Source of the DNA: Virgibacillus sp. NKC19-16
Lineage (GTDB): Bacteria; Bacillota; Bacilli; Bacillales; Amphibacillaceae
Length of the DNA stretch: 64,000 nucleotides
Direction of reading: 5' to 3'
NCBI RefSeq assembly: GCF_021560035.1
Contig: NZ_CP074373.1
Coordinates: 3,282,001 to 3,346,000 of the forward strand
Under the pieces are notes generated by a model. That model saw only the letters and a list, made by a program, of their open reading frames with translations. It was not told where the DNA came from and made no database searches. Both the position numbers and the translations under genes were made by a program. Shown here piece after piece: positions 51,104-60,396 of this stretch (within the stretch, counting starts at the first letter, position 1; the number at the start of each line of letters is the position of its first letter).

Positions 51104-52099
51104 TTATCTGTGTAAGCCTTCTTTATTTTCTAATGTACTATCATACAAATGACAAGCAACGTAATGATCCTGTTCCACTTCCTGCCATACAGGGGTTTTC
51201 ACCGAACAAACCTCCATGGCCACTGGGCAACGCGTCCGGAACACACAGCCACTCGGCGGGTTAACCGGGCTTGGGAGCTCTCCTTCCAGTATGATCCGCT
51301 CCCGCTTATCTTCAACGTCGGGATCAGGAATGGGGATTGCAGATAGCAGGGCTTTTGTATATGGATGTAGTGGATTTTCATAGAGGCGGTCACTGCCCGC
51401 AAGTTCAACCATATTCCCTAAATACATCACCCCAATACGATCAGAGATTTGCCGCACCATGGATAGGTCATGGGCAATGAATAAAAAGGTTAATTCTTTT
51501 TCCATTTGCAACTCTTTTAGCAGATTTACAACTTGGGCTTGAACCGATACATCCAGTGCAGAGATAGGTTCATCAGCAATGATAAAGTCAGGATTCAATG
51601 CCAATGCCCTAGCGATACCAATTCGCTGGCGCTGGCCACCACTGAACTCATGGGGATAACGATTCACATGATCGCGACTTAGACCAACCTCTTCCAGTAG
51701 CTGAAAAATGCGGTCATGCAGCTCTTTTTTCGTTTTGTAGATATTATGCACTTCCATCGGCTCTGCGATAACTTCCTTTACCGTCGACCGTGGGTTCAAG
51801 GATGCGTATGGATCCTGAAAAATCATTTGCATGTTACGGTAGAATATAAATTTTTCCTTGTCATCGAATTCATGGACATTTCCCCCGTCATAGAAAACAT
51901 CCCCATCTGTTTTTTCATAAAGCCCCATAATTGTCCTTCCGATTGTTGATTTCCCGCAACCGGATTCACCAACAAGCCCAAATGTCTCGCCCCTAAAAAC
52001 GTGAAATGTCACATCATTTACAGCTTGCAATTCTTTCCCTCTTCCCATGTGAAAGTACTTTTTCAAATTGCTTACTTGTAAAATTTTCTCATCTAACAT
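51104..52099 (-). CDS. ykfD: Peptide ABC transporter ATPase (YkfD/DppF/OppF type)
   Basis: A 331-residue ATPase, last gene of the operon. Walker A GESGCGKST, Q-loop MIFQDPYASLNPR, signature SGGQRQRIGIARAL, Walker B IIADEPISALD and switch AHDLSM are present. The C-terminal oligopeptide-transporter domain has the cysteine-rich CVFRTRCPVAMEVC, a metal-cluster motif of the Opp/Dpp class. Start and upstream stop overlap (TAATG). It should pair with the DppD-type ATPase to power DppBC. Confidence 0.92.
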   Translation of the reverse strand: MLDEKILQVSNLKKYFHMGRGKELQAVNDVTFHVFRGETFGLVGESGCGKSTIGRTIMGLYEKTDGDVFYDGGNVHEFDDKEKFIFYRNMQMIFQDPYASLNPRSTVKEVIAEPMEVHNIYKTKKELHDRIFQLLEEVGLSRDHVNRYPHEFSGGQRQRIGIARALALNPDFIIADEPISALDVSVQAQVVNLLKELQMEKELTFLFIAHDLSMVRQISDRIGVMYLGNMVELAGSDRLYENPLHPYTKALLSAIPIPDPDVEDKRERIILEGELPSPVNPPSGCVFRTRCPVAMEVCSVKTPVWQEVEQDHYVACHLYDSTLENKEGLHR

Positions 52100-53049
52100 T
52101 ATTTCCCCTCCCCGTTATTCCAGTATCGTCTGGCCACGCACAACTCTTTCTCGTATATCGTTCCTTCCAGTGTCACAATTTCAACCCCTTTTCCTGTCTG
52201 CGGAGCGTGAACCATTTTCCCATCACCATAATAAATCCCCACATGGTGAAGCTTGCCCTTTCCTTCTTCATAGGCGAAAAAAATTAAATCTCCCGGTAAA
52301 AGTTCATCAAAGGCTATTTTCTCCCCTCCTACTGCCTGATCACTGGCATCACGCGCTATCTGGTAGCCGTTTGCTTTATGCGCCGTGTATGCTAAACCCG
52401 AACAATCATAGCCAAAGGCACTCATACCACCCCAGAAATAAGAAAGATGTACAAACTGCTCACCAGCTCGGACGATGTCCTGCCCACTTCCCAGCTCAAT
52501 GCCTCGTTCTCCGGGGAAAATATGTACCGCTTTTTTTGGTAAATAACCCTTTCCGTGTGGGGTCTTTACTTCTACATAGTGGTGGATAGATTCAACTGGA
52601 AGCATGGTCATATAGCTAAGTTTCATTTTATGTTCACTTATATTATTTTCCAAAACTGCTTTATCACGTGTAATGACTGCAAATTGTTTACTTATCCACT
52701 CTGTTTTGTTTACTTGTTTTAGCTGTTCGAGTGGTATCCAGCCAGGATAGCCGCGCTTATCCTTTTTCGAGGGTTGGGAAGGAATGACAACATGTGCAAA
52801 AGTTTGTTGTTTTTCTGTAACAAGTACTGGCTCTCCATATAAGACCTGCGATTGGATCAGATTCTCATCGCAAAGGGCAAGGCTTTCTTCATGGGTTAAA
52901 TCATGGATCCATTGGTCGATATCCGCCTGCGTGCTCACTCCAGGTTCGTCAACTTCCCTCGGTGACTCCGGAGATGTCCATACAGTTGCGACTGGAACAG
53001 AGATCACCCACATACTTCCAGGAAATTGATCAAACGTTTGTTTAGTCAT
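52099..53049 (-). CDS. ykfC: Gamma-D-glutamyl-L-diamino-acid endopeptidase, NlpC/P60 (YkfC type)
   Basis: A 316-residue cytoplasmic cysteine peptidase without signal peptide. The first two thirds are SH3b-type beta domains; the NlpC/P60 domain starts near residue 195, with the nucleophile in GYDCSGLAY and histidine in LHHVGIYYG. In B. subtilis YkfC cuts murein tri- and tetrapeptides between D-Glu and the diamino acid. ATG at 53049 has AAAGGGG upstream; ten further codons in the longer frame have no site. Confidence 0.9.
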   Translation of the reverse strand: MTKQTFDQFPGSMWVISVPVATVWTSPESPREVDEPGVSTQADIDQWIHDLTHEESLALCDENLIQSQVLYGEPVLVTEKQQTFAHVVIPSQPSKKDKRGYPGWIPLEQLKQVNKTEWISKQFAVITRDKAVLENNISEHKMKLSYMTMLPVESIHHYVEVKTPHGKGYLPKKAVHIFPGERGIELGSGQDIVRAGEQFVHLSYFWGGMSAFGYDCSGLAYTAHKANGYQIARDASDQAVGGEKIAFDELLPGDLIFFAYEEGKGKLHHVGIYYGDGKMVHAPQTGKGVEIVTLEGTIYEKELCVARRYWNNGEGK

Positions 53050-53082
53050 TTTGGTAGCCCCTTTCTGTTCTATACCCAATTG

Positions 53083-54000
53083 CTAATCAACACCGGGTTC
53101 TATCATTAATGTTTTATCAGCAGTCGTTAATGTTGCTCTGGCGCCTAACGGAACGGCAAAATGCGGGAAACAATGACCGATTTTAAATCCGCTCATGACC
53201 GGGATCTCCAATGGACAAAAATAATCCCTAAACACTTGCTCAAGCGTAAGTGATTCCTCTAACGTGGCTTGAGCTTCGGCAAAATCACCAATGACAATAC
53301 CAGCAGCGTCCGATAGTTTTCCTGCACGTCTCAATTGATTCAGCATCCCGTCAACACGATACGGCTCCTCCCCGATATCCTCAAGCATTAGGATTTTCCC
53401 CTTTGTCTCAATCGCGTTTGGTGTTCCAATAGAACTGACGAGTAATGATAGATTTCCACCGACCAGTTCCCCCTCAGCCCTACCGCCAACAAGTACTTGT
53501 AAAGAAGAGATTTTTTCTGAATAAATGAGTCTCGTCGGTTCAAAAAGCTGTTTAAACATCACAGCAGAAAGCGCGTCAAAATCCTCCTTGGCAATATCAG
53601 AAGCAAGCATCGGACCATGGAAGGTTACAAGTCCGCATTTTTGCCGAATGGCTGTATGTAGATACGTGATATCACTATAACCCCAGATGATTTTCGGATT
53701 ATTTTCGAGTAACGCATAATCAAGGTCAGCCGCGATCCGAGCTGTACCATAACCACCACGGGCAAAAATAATTGCTTTAACGAGTGTGTCTGCAATCATC
53801 TCATGCATATCTTCAAGCCGCTCCTCGTCTGTGCCGGCTAAATAGCCATGGACTTTATCGATATGCTTGCCCAACTTCACATGTAAACCCATTCTTTCAA
53901 AAAAAGGAATTGCTTGTTTTAATTTTTCCAGATTGGGTGGACCGGCTGGTGCTATAACACCGATCGTATCCCCCAGGTGTAATCTAGCTGGGCGTATCAT
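53083..54000 (-). CDS. ykfA: L,D-carboxypeptidase (S66, LdcA/YkfA type)
   Basis: A 305-residue serine peptidase that removes the terminal D-alanine from murein tetrapeptides in the cytoplasm. The nucleophile lies in WGYSDITYLH, the first conserved block is ARGGYGTARI, glutamate in LMLEDIGEEPYRVD and histidine in IGHCFPHFAVPLG. ATG at 54000 with GAAGGAGG is chosen over the upstream frame. It follows dppE and precedes ykfC; the epimerase gene ykfB that stands between them in B. subtilis is missing. Confidence 0.92.
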   Translation of the reverse strand: MIRPARLHLGDTIGVIAPAGPPNLEKLKQAIPFFERMGLHVKLGKHIDKVHGYLAGTDEERLEDMHEMIADTLVKAIIFARGGYGTARIAADLDYALLENNPKIIWGYSDITYLHTAIRQKCGLVTFHGPMLASDIAKEDFDALSAVMFKQLFEPTRLIYSEKISSLQVLVGGRAEGELVGGNLSLLVSSIGTPNAIETKGKILMLEDIGEEPYRVDGMLNQLRRAGKLSDAAGIVIGDFAEAQATLEESLTLEQVFRDYFCPLEIPVMSGFKIGHCFPHFAVPLGARATLTTADKTLMIEPGVD

Positions 54001-54092
54001 TTGTCGTCCTCCTTCTAAGTTGTGTGGACTTATGAATCTATGTAAAAAGAACCGGCCCACATACACCATGTAATGGGCCGATCCATTAAAAG

Positions 54093-55763
54093 CTATTCTT
54101 TCTCCGCATATTTTAGATCAAAATAGCCTACGGGGTGGCGCACGATACCTGATACACCGTCTGCTTCAATAAACACTTGATTATAATAGCGAAGTGGAAG
54201 TATCGGCATCTCCTCGGCTAATATCTGCTCTGCGTTATACATATGCTCCCAACGAAGTTCTTCATCTTCTTCAGATTTTGCATCGGCGATTAATTGGTCA
54301 TACTCTTCATTTGACCAGCCGGTACGGTTCATCGATGAATCTGTGATAAAGCTTTCCAGGAAGTTTACCGGATCACCATAGTCAAACAGGAATGAACTGC
54401 GTGAAAATTGATGCTCTAAATTTTGCTGATCTTCCAAGAATACATTCCATTCTGTATTTTCCAATGTAACATCAATACCTAAATTCTCACTGAGCATACT
54501 TTGCATTGTTTCAGCAATCGATTTATTAAGATCTGCTGTGTTATAGGACAATGTTACCGGCGGAAGCTCATCATAACCTTCTTCCTCCATACCTTCTTCA
54601 AGAAGCTGCACGGCCTCTTCCGGATCAAATGTGACAAGATCCCCATTCATATCACGGAAATCCTCTCCTGAAGGGTTGGTGAATCCTGGAGAAACAAAGC
54701 CATAGGCAGGTTCCACTTCATTTTTCACCACAAAATCTGTAATCTCCTGGCGATCTACTGCTAATGCAAATGCTTGTCGGATTTTCTGATTCTGGAAAGG
54801 CTCTTCTTCTACGTTAAAACGAAAGAATTCCAATCCCCCCATTTCATCGATAGCTACATTATCACCGTCAATTAATTCATCTGACATCTCAGCAGGGATT
54901 TCTGCAACATCAAGACCGCCGGTTTCGAACATTTGGTATTGTGTATTTTGATCATTAACCATGGCCCAATGAACCTTGTCTAGACTAACGGTATCCACGT
55001 CCCAATACTCCTCATTTTTAGCGAAAATCATTTCACTATCATGCTCCCAGGACTCGAGCATAAAAGGACCATTGGAAACAAAGGATTCTGCTTCCGCATG
55101 CCAATCCGGATTTTCCTCTGCTACCTCCTGGTTAATCGGAAAGAACGCAGGATTTGTTACAACATGCAGGAAGAAACCAGTTGGATCCTCCAATTCAACC
55201 TCAAACGTTTTCTCGTCAACAGCTGTTACACCAACATCCTCCACCGATCCCTCTCCACTATTAAATGCTTCGCCGCCTTTTACGAAATAGGCCAGGAATG
55301 CTGCTGGAGAACCAGTTTCTGGATCGAGTAGCTGTTGCCATGCAAAGACAAAATCTTCCGCAGTGACAGGGTCACCATTTGACCAGTTTGCATCTTCCCG
55401 CAGATGAAAGGTGTAGACTGTTCCATCATCAGAGACGTCCCAATCTTCTGCCATTGCTGGTTCCGGCGTGCTATCCTCACCTAAACGGGTCAGCCCTTCC
55501 ATTAGGTTGTTTAATGGTTTCCAGGAATTCTCGTCAAATCCAATAGACGGATTAAACGATGTCGGCTCCTCCCAGTTGTTAAGGCGGAGCACATTTTCCC
55601 CTTCCCCTTCTTCCGCTTCTTCATCTGTATCTGAGGTACCATCTTCTGTTTCTTCTGTATCACTTTCCTCTTCCGGGTCTTCCCCTGCACTTTCATTGGC
55701 GGTACATGCCGCTAGAACAATCACCGTCAACAAAGCTAGTAAAAGCAACAGAAACTTCTTCAT
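54093..55763 (-). CDS. dppE: Peptide ABC transporter substrate-binding lipoprotein (DppE/MppA type)
   Basis: A 556-residue SBP_bac_5 lipoprotein (VLAACTANE lipobox), with an acidic linker of about 45 residues rich in Glu/Asp. ATG at 55763 has AAAGGGGG upstream; the longer frame is not supported. Landmarks: VLRLNNWEEPTSFNPSIG, FHLREDANWSNGDPVTAEDF and FALAVDRQEI. It gives specificity to DppBCD(F) and, by operon context with ykfA and ykfC, is likely to bind murein peptides. Confidence 0.9.
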   Translation of the reverse strand: MKKFLLLLLALLTVIVLAACTANESAGEDPEEESDTEETEDGTSDTDEEAEEGEGENVLRLNNWEEPTSFNPSIGFDENSWKPLNNLMEGLTRLGEDSTPEPAMAEDWDVSDDGTVYTFHLREDANWSNGDPVTAEDFVFAWQQLLDPETGSPAAFLAYFVKGGEAFNSGEGSVEDVGVTAVDEKTFEVELEDPTGFFLHVVTNPAFFPINQEVAEENPDWHAEAESFVSNGPFMLESWEHDSEMIFAKNEEYWDVDTVSLDKVHWAMVNDQNTQYQMFETGGLDVAEIPAEMSDELIDGDNVAIDEMGGLEFFRFNVEEEPFQNQKIRQAFALAVDRQEITDFVVKNEVEPAYGFVSPGFTNPSGEDFRDMNGDLVTFDPEEAVQLLEEGMEEEGYDELPPVTLSYNTADLNKSIAETMQSMLSENLGIDVTLENTEWNVFLEDQQNLEHQFSRSSFLFDYGDPVNFLESFITDSSMNRTGWSNEEYDQLIADAKSEEDEELRWEHMYNAEQILAEEMPILPLRYYNQVFIEADGVSGIVRHPVGYFDLKYAEKE

Positions 55764-55854
55764 CCATTTTCCCCCTTTGATTAAGTTTGTACTTTCAATT
55801 TGAAAGTATATGAGAAACATAGACTTTTCGCTTCACACCTGCGAAATGCCCAGT

Positions 55855-56859
55855 TTATCTAACAGTTGTTGCTGCTAAAAGTTGTTTAGCCCGCTTATCC
55901 TGCAGCCAGCAATCCACGTTATGTGTATCACTCAAATGCGTATTTTCAGGATAAACATTTGCGCACACCTTCATCGCAAATGGACATCTAGCTGTAAATG
56001 GGCACCCCCTAGGAGGGGCAAATAAATCTGGTGGCGTTCCTTCAATCGGCGTTAATTTTTCCCCCTTCACATCAAGTCTTGGTACTGAATTCAATAACCC
56101 TTGCGTATAAGGGTGCTCAGATTCATAAAAAATTTCACGTTTTGTTCCTTCCTCGATGATTTTTCCAGCGTACATAACGGCAATTCGATCAGCAATTTTA
56201 GCTACAACGCCTAAATCATGTGTAATAAGAATGATAGATACACCTGTAGCCGCTTGAATCTTTTCAAAAAGTTCCAGTATTTGCGCTTGAATCGTTACAT
56301 CAAGGGCTGTTGTCGGTTCATCAGCAATCAAAAGTTCCGGCTCACAGATTAAGGCTATGGCAATGACCACACGCTGACGCATTCCTCCACTGAATTGATG
56401 CGGATAATGCTTCAAGCGCTCTTTTGGATTCGGTATACCAACAAGCTCCAGAATCTCAATCGCCCGTTGCTTCGCGCCACTTGCAGAAATAGCTTGATGT
56501 TGTCTCAGACCTTCCATGAGCTGGGTACCTATTGTCAGGGTCGGATTCAATGCTGTCATCGGATCCTGAAAAATCATCGAAATGTCCACACCACGAATAG
56601 AGCGCATCTCTTTTTCAGTGTTTGTTGTTACATCTTTTCCATGAAACAAAATAGTTCCATTTGAAATTTTGCCCGGTGGCTCAGGGATCAGGCGCATAAT
56701 CGCATTAGCTGTAACGCTTTTCCCACAGCCGGACTCGCCGACAATGGCGAGCGTCTCCCCTTTGTTTAAATGAAAGTTGACGCCTCGTACTGCTTTTACA
56801 GTTCCTCCATATGTCGTAAACGTGACGTGAAGATCATTTACTTCGAGAATTTTTTCCAT
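55855..56859 (-). CDS. dppD: Peptide ABC transporter ATPase DppD
   Basis: A 334-residue ATPase of the Opp/Dpp class: Walker A GESGCGKSV, MIFQDPMTALNP, signature FSGGMRQRVVIAIAL, Walker B LIADEPTTALD, switch THDLGV, and a C-terminal cysteine motif GCPFTARCPFAMKVC. It starts 8 bp after the dppC stop. It works with the YkfD-type ATPase downstream. Confidence 0.93.
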   Translation of the reverse strand: MEKILEVNDLHVTFTTYGGTVKAVRGVNFHLNKGETLAIVGESGCGKSVTANAIMRLIPEPPGKISNGTILFHGKDVTTNTEKEMRSIRGVDISMIFQDPMTALNPTLTIGTQLMEGLRQHQAISASGAKQRAIEILELVGIPNPKERLKHYPHQFSGGMRQRVVIAIALICEPELLIADEPTTALDVTIQAQILELFEKIQAATGVSIILITHDLGVVAKIADRIAVMYAGKIIEEGTKREIFYESEHPYTQGLLNSVPRLDVKGEKLTPIEGTPPDLFAPPRGCPFTARCPFAMKVCANVYPENTHLSDTHNVDCWLQDKRAKQLLAATTVR

Positions 56860-56867
56860 GGTGTCAC

Positions 56868-57824
56868 CTACTTCCTTAATTTAGGATCAAGGGCATCTTG
56901 AAGACCGTCACCCAGTACATTAAACGCAAACATGGTAAAAGAAATAAAAAATGCCGGAAAGAATAATGTCCACCAATTTCCAGATAGGATTGCTCCTAGT
57001 GAATCATTTGCCATGACACCCCAACTGGCGTGTGGTGATTGTATTCCAAGTCCCAAAAAACTTAAGAACGCTTCAGCAAAAATTGCAGTAGGCACCGTTA
57101 GTGTCATTTGTACAATAATTGGGCCCATTGTATTGGGCAGTAAATTTTTCCGGATAATCCGTGGTGTTTTCGTGCCAAATGATTTGGAAGCGAGGACAAA
57201 TTCATAGTTTTTAATCTGCAGTACCTGTCCCCGCACAATTCGTGCCATACCTACCCAACCTGTTACGGTTAGCGCAATAATGATCGTAGTTAAACTCGGG
57301 CCCAGAACGACTAATAGTAAGATGACAACCAATAAATATGGCAGACCATATAAAATTTCAATAATACGCATCATGATACCGTCTGTACGACCGCCTTTAT
57401 AACCGGCAATCCCCCCATAGATAATCCCGATGGTGACATCAATCAAGGCTGCCATGAAACCTACAAATAAGGATATACGTGCACCAAACCAGGTCCTTGT
57501 AAATACATCACGCCCTGCGTTATCTGTACCAAACCAATGCTCAGCAGATGGTGGCTGATACTGGTTGGGCAAATCCTGCTCATTCACTTGATGTGGTGAC
57601 AACACAGGTCCAAAAATAGCCATGAATATTAGCAAAACAAGAAACACTAATCCAGCCATTGCCAATTTATTTTTCACAAGCCGCTTCCATGCATCCTCCC
57701 AATAGGATAATGAAGGCCTGGAAACCGACTCAGAGGCTCGCTTTTCTTTTTCCTTCCACGTGAACCAATCATCTGGGACTTCGGTCGGAGAATGGGTTGC
57801 ATCACGTTCATGTGTTGATTTCAT
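56868..57824 (-). CDS. dppC: Peptide ABC transporter permease DppC
   Basis: A 318-residue membrane protein with an extended hydrophilic N-terminus (about 50 residues), six hydrophobic segments, and the EAA-type loop near KSFGTKTPRIIRKNLLPN. The DppC/OppC N-terminal domain (WKRLVKNKLAMAGLVFL) is clear. It starts directly after dppB (1-bp gap). Confidence 0.93.
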   Translation of the reverse strand: MKSTHERDATHSPTEVPDDWFTWKEKEKRASESVSRPSLSYWEDAWKRLVKNKLAMAGLVFLVLLIFMAIFGPVLSPHQVNEQDLPNQYQPPSAEHWFGTDNAGRDVFTRTWFGARISLFVGFMAALIDVTIGIIYGGIAGYKGGRTDGIMMRIIEILYGLPYLLVVILLLVVLGPSLTTIIIALTVTGWVGMARIVRGQVLQIKNYEFVLASKSFGTKTPRIIRKNLLPNTMGPIIVQMTLTVPTAIFAEAFLSFLGLGIQSPHASWGVMANDSLGAILSGNWWTLFFPAFFISFTMFAFNVLGDGLQDALDPKLRK

Positions 57825-57825
57825 C

Positions 57826-58758
57826 CTATTCTCCTCCCTTTTTATTCATTTTTATGCGGGGATCGAGAATCCCATATGCCAGATCTACCAAGAACAGTGT
57901 GATAATCAGGAATGCACTATAAAATACAGTCGTCCCCATGATTACCGGAAAATCCCGTTGGTTGATACTTTCCACAAAGTATTTTCCCATCCCCGGAATA
58001 GCGAATATCTCTTCAATAACAAACGTTCCTGTTAAAATACCTGCAAGTAGCGTACCCATAATGGTAACCACAGGCATCAAGGCGTTTCGGAGTGCATGCT
58101 TGATGACAATTTTCCATGGGGAAAGCCCTTTGGCCCGAGCCATCTTTATGTAATCCTGTGTTAAAACCTCCAGCATGGTTGATCTCGTAAGCCTTGCTAT
58201 GATCGCCATTGGACTTGTAGCAAGCGCAATAATCGGCAAGATCATATGAGCGGGACTTGACCATGTTGCCGGCGGAAGAATTTCCAAATTAACGGCCAAT
58301 TGCTGAATCAGTAATGTTGCTAACACAAAGTTTGGAATGGATATCCCTAACACGGCAAAGCTCATAGCTAAATAATCGACAAATCCATTGTGCCTGAGTG
58401 CAGCAATGATTCCTAAAATAATCCCAGAAATGACTGCCACCCCAATGGTAAGAACGCCTAATTCAAAGGAAATAGGAAACCCACGTTCCAATAAATCATT
58501 CACCGACTGATTCGGCTGCTTAATCGACGGCCCGAAATCAAAGGTTACAATGGATTTTATATAAAGCAAATACTGCACATGATATGGCTCATCAAGGTTA
58601 TAATGTGCCTCTAAGTTAGCCTGCACCGTTTCATTCGTTGCTCGTTCACTATTAAAAGGTGAACCCGGAATTGTCACCATCAGGACAAAGGTTAATGTTA
58701 CAATGATCCATAATGTCACAATCATAATCAGCAATCTTTTTAAAATATAGCGCAGCAT
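57826..58758 (-). CDS. dppB: Peptide ABC transporter permease DppB
   Basis: A 310-residue permease with six hydrophobic segments, the DppB start MLRYILKRLLIMIVTL, and an EAA loop (ARAKGLSPWKIVIKHALRNALMP). It is the first of four tightly spaced transporter genes. In B. subtilis it follows dppA directly; here a 440-bp repeat element lies between. Confidence 0.93.
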   Translation of the reverse strand: MLRYILKRLLIMIVTLWIIVTLTFVLMVTIPGSPFNSERATNETVQANLEAHYNLDEPYHVQYLLYIKSIVTFDFGPSIKQPNQSVNDLLERGFPISFELGVLTIGVAVISGIILGIIAALRHNGFVDYLAMSFAVLGISIPNFVLATLLIQQLAVNLEILPPATWSSPAHMILPIIALATSPMAIIARLTRSTMLEVLTQDYIKMARAKGLSPWKIVIKHALRNALMPVVTIMGTLLAGILTGTFVIEEIFAIPGMGKYFVESINQRDFPVIMGTTVFYSAFLIITLFLVDLAYGILDPRIKMNKKGGE

Positions 58759-58797
58759 GATTTCCCACCCCCGTTAAAGCATTATATGTTTTCTATG

Positions 58798-59240
58798 GCT
58801 GTTTTCGCGAGTATTGTTGCTCTTGACACAAAAGATATAAAATACGACGTAACTTGAAGGATGGTGAATCCCTCCGCTACGGAAATACATTCCGCTTAGT
58901 GTTCCGGTTACTACCGCTAAATTGTATTAGTAATCAATGTCTAGACATCGAACCATCTCACTAGTTCGGGTGAGCGAAGGGCAGTGACTCCTGCGGGAAA
59001 AGCACGTGTCTGAAGACCCCGCAGGATTATTCTAAGGAAGGCCGACTAAAACCGTCCTTTGCGGACAACGTCGGCATACCCCTTGCCGAGGCAAGGAGGC
59101 TGAAGCCGTGCCCTAAGGATGCGCATTCGCCCTTCGCTGACCCGAACGGCGATTATAGCAAACAGCACTTACGTCGCGTTTTATATCAACTGCGAAGATT
59201 TAAAAGCAGCAATACTTGCGATAATAGCTTTTTCTATAGA
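58798..59240. repeat. MITE-like element with nested inverted repeats between dppA and dppB
   Basis: Imperfect outer arms of about 55-60 bp (58798-58853 and 59167-59228, sharing pieces such as GATATAAAA and CGACGTAA) enclose a GC-rich core. The core (58965-59146, 182 bp) has its own 18-bp ends, TTCGGGTGAGCGAAGGGC and its near-perfect reverse complement. It contains blocks such as GACTCCTGCGGG and GAGGCTGAAGCCGTGCCC that I recall from a widespread Bacillaceae intergenic repeat. There is no open frame with a ribosome site. Confidence 0.75.
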
Positions 59241-59276
59241 TGATTTTGAAAAATGCTATAGTAGACGCATAATTCC

Positions 59277-60107
59277 TTAATTCGTTGAAAATGTTGTATT
59301 CATCGCAAGCTCTGTCATGACTAACATGGCTTGATATGCTTCCAGGATGTCTTTTGCCTGATATGTAACCATCGTTGTACCAGGTACTATCTCTGTATTT
59401 GGCATTAGATTGGCCCATTCCGCCTGCCCGTAATTATTAAATTCGATCTTTAATGTCGGATTTTCAGGTGGTTTGAGTGGCTGGATTTCATCACGATTCT
59501 CCAATGCTTGTGCAACTTTTTCCGTTAAAAGCACGCCAGCCTTTTTCGGTGTTAAACTTTTAACCGCAGACCTTGAAATCGCCTCTTTTACGGCTACTGT
59601 GGTTACATTCGGGATGAGCTTTTCTGCTTCTTTAGCGGCTTGGTCGTCACCCGCAACGAGCAAAATCGGTACACCAAAATGTCCGGCAACATATGCATTA
59701 AAGCCCATTTCACCAATCGGTTTATCATCGATGTAAAAATTCCGAACCGCATGAATCATCGCATGTGACATGACACCAAATTCCCCCGCACGCGCATGAT
59801 AACCTACAAACATTGCTGCGTCACAAGTCTCGTCAATTCCCTGCATCATTGATAGCGGTTTCACATTTCCTGTTATTAATTCCGCTTCCGGATGCAGCTC
59901 ATCTATTAAAATATTATTCATTTTCGAATGGCTGTCATTGATTAAAATAGATTCACAGCCAAATTTAAATGCTGCGTCAACCACGTAATTCGTTTCCGTT
60001 GTCATGATTTTACGTCCTTGTTCATAATTATGTTCACCAGCAATAACATATGTATAATCCGGCAATCCCGTAATCCCTTCCATGTCGACAGAAACATATA
60101 ATTTCAT
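59277..60107 (-). CDS. dppA: D-aminopeptidase DppA (M55)
   Basis: A 276-residue zinc D-aminopeptidase that splits D-Ala-D-Ala and similar peptides; the B. subtilis enzyme is a decamer. Starting at ATG 60107 (AGGAAG upstream) all residues fall on the B. subtilis numbers as I know them: D8, E10, H60, H104, H115 and E133. This fixes both family and start; the GTG three codons earlier is less likely. It is the first gene of the dpp-ykf operon. Confidence 0.95.
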   Translation of the reverse strand: MKLYVSVDMEGITGLPDYTYVIAGEHNYEQGRKIMTTETNYVVDAAFKFGCESILINDSHSKMNNILIDELHPEAELITGNVKPLSMMQGIDETCDAAMFVGYHARAGEFGVMSHAMIHAVRNFYIDDKPIGEMGFNAYVAGHFGVPILLVAGDDQAAKEAEKLIPNVTTVAVKEAISRSAVKSLTPKKAGVLLTEKVAQALENRDEIQPLKPPENPTLKIEFNNYGQAEWANLMPNTEIVPGTTMVTYQAKDILEAYQAMLVMTELAMNTTFSTN

Positions 60108-60140
60108 GATGCACACTTCCTTTAATTTGTAAGTGTTAGT

Positions 60141-60155
60141 AATTTTGTTTTAATT
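60141..60155. promoter_or_regulatory. Possible CodY box upstream of dppA
   Basis: On the minus strand AATTAAAACAAAATT matches the CodY consensus AATTTTCWGAAAATT at 11 of 15 positions, about 35 bp before the start codon. The B. subtilis dpp operon is a classic CodY target, which makes the match interesting though weak. Confidence 0.3.
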
Positions 60156-60172
60156 CTAACATATATTATTTA

Positions 60173-60209
60173 AAATAAAAAGACAATTTTTAATGTGAAT
60201 TAATTGTCT
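60173..60209 (-). terminator. Second hairpin with T-run downstream of murA
   Basis: AGACAATT (60181-60188) and AATTGTCT (60202-60209), followed by TTTTTATTT on the minus strand. It lies ahead of dppA and may insulate the operon from murA or act as an attenuator. Confidence 0.55.
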
Positions 60210-60331
60210 TGTAATCTTGTTGTGGATTTAGACGATGGTCTTCGGGGATTCGGGGTGGCATTGTCGGGAATACAAATGATGTCCCAGTCGATTAGTCGAT
60301 GCTTCAGCACCCTCCAAGTTGACCTCGCCCA

Positions 60332-60373
60332 AACAAAAAACAGATGGGCTCCATTGATGAGCACCATCTGTTT
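60332..60373 (-). terminator. Intrinsic terminator of murA
   Basis: AAACAGATGG (60338-60347) pairs with CCATCTGTTT (60364-60373); TTTTTTG follows on the minus strand. The bases 60210-60331 show no gene. Confidence 0.88.
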
Positions 60374-60396
60374 TCGATCATACCTATTAATAATTA

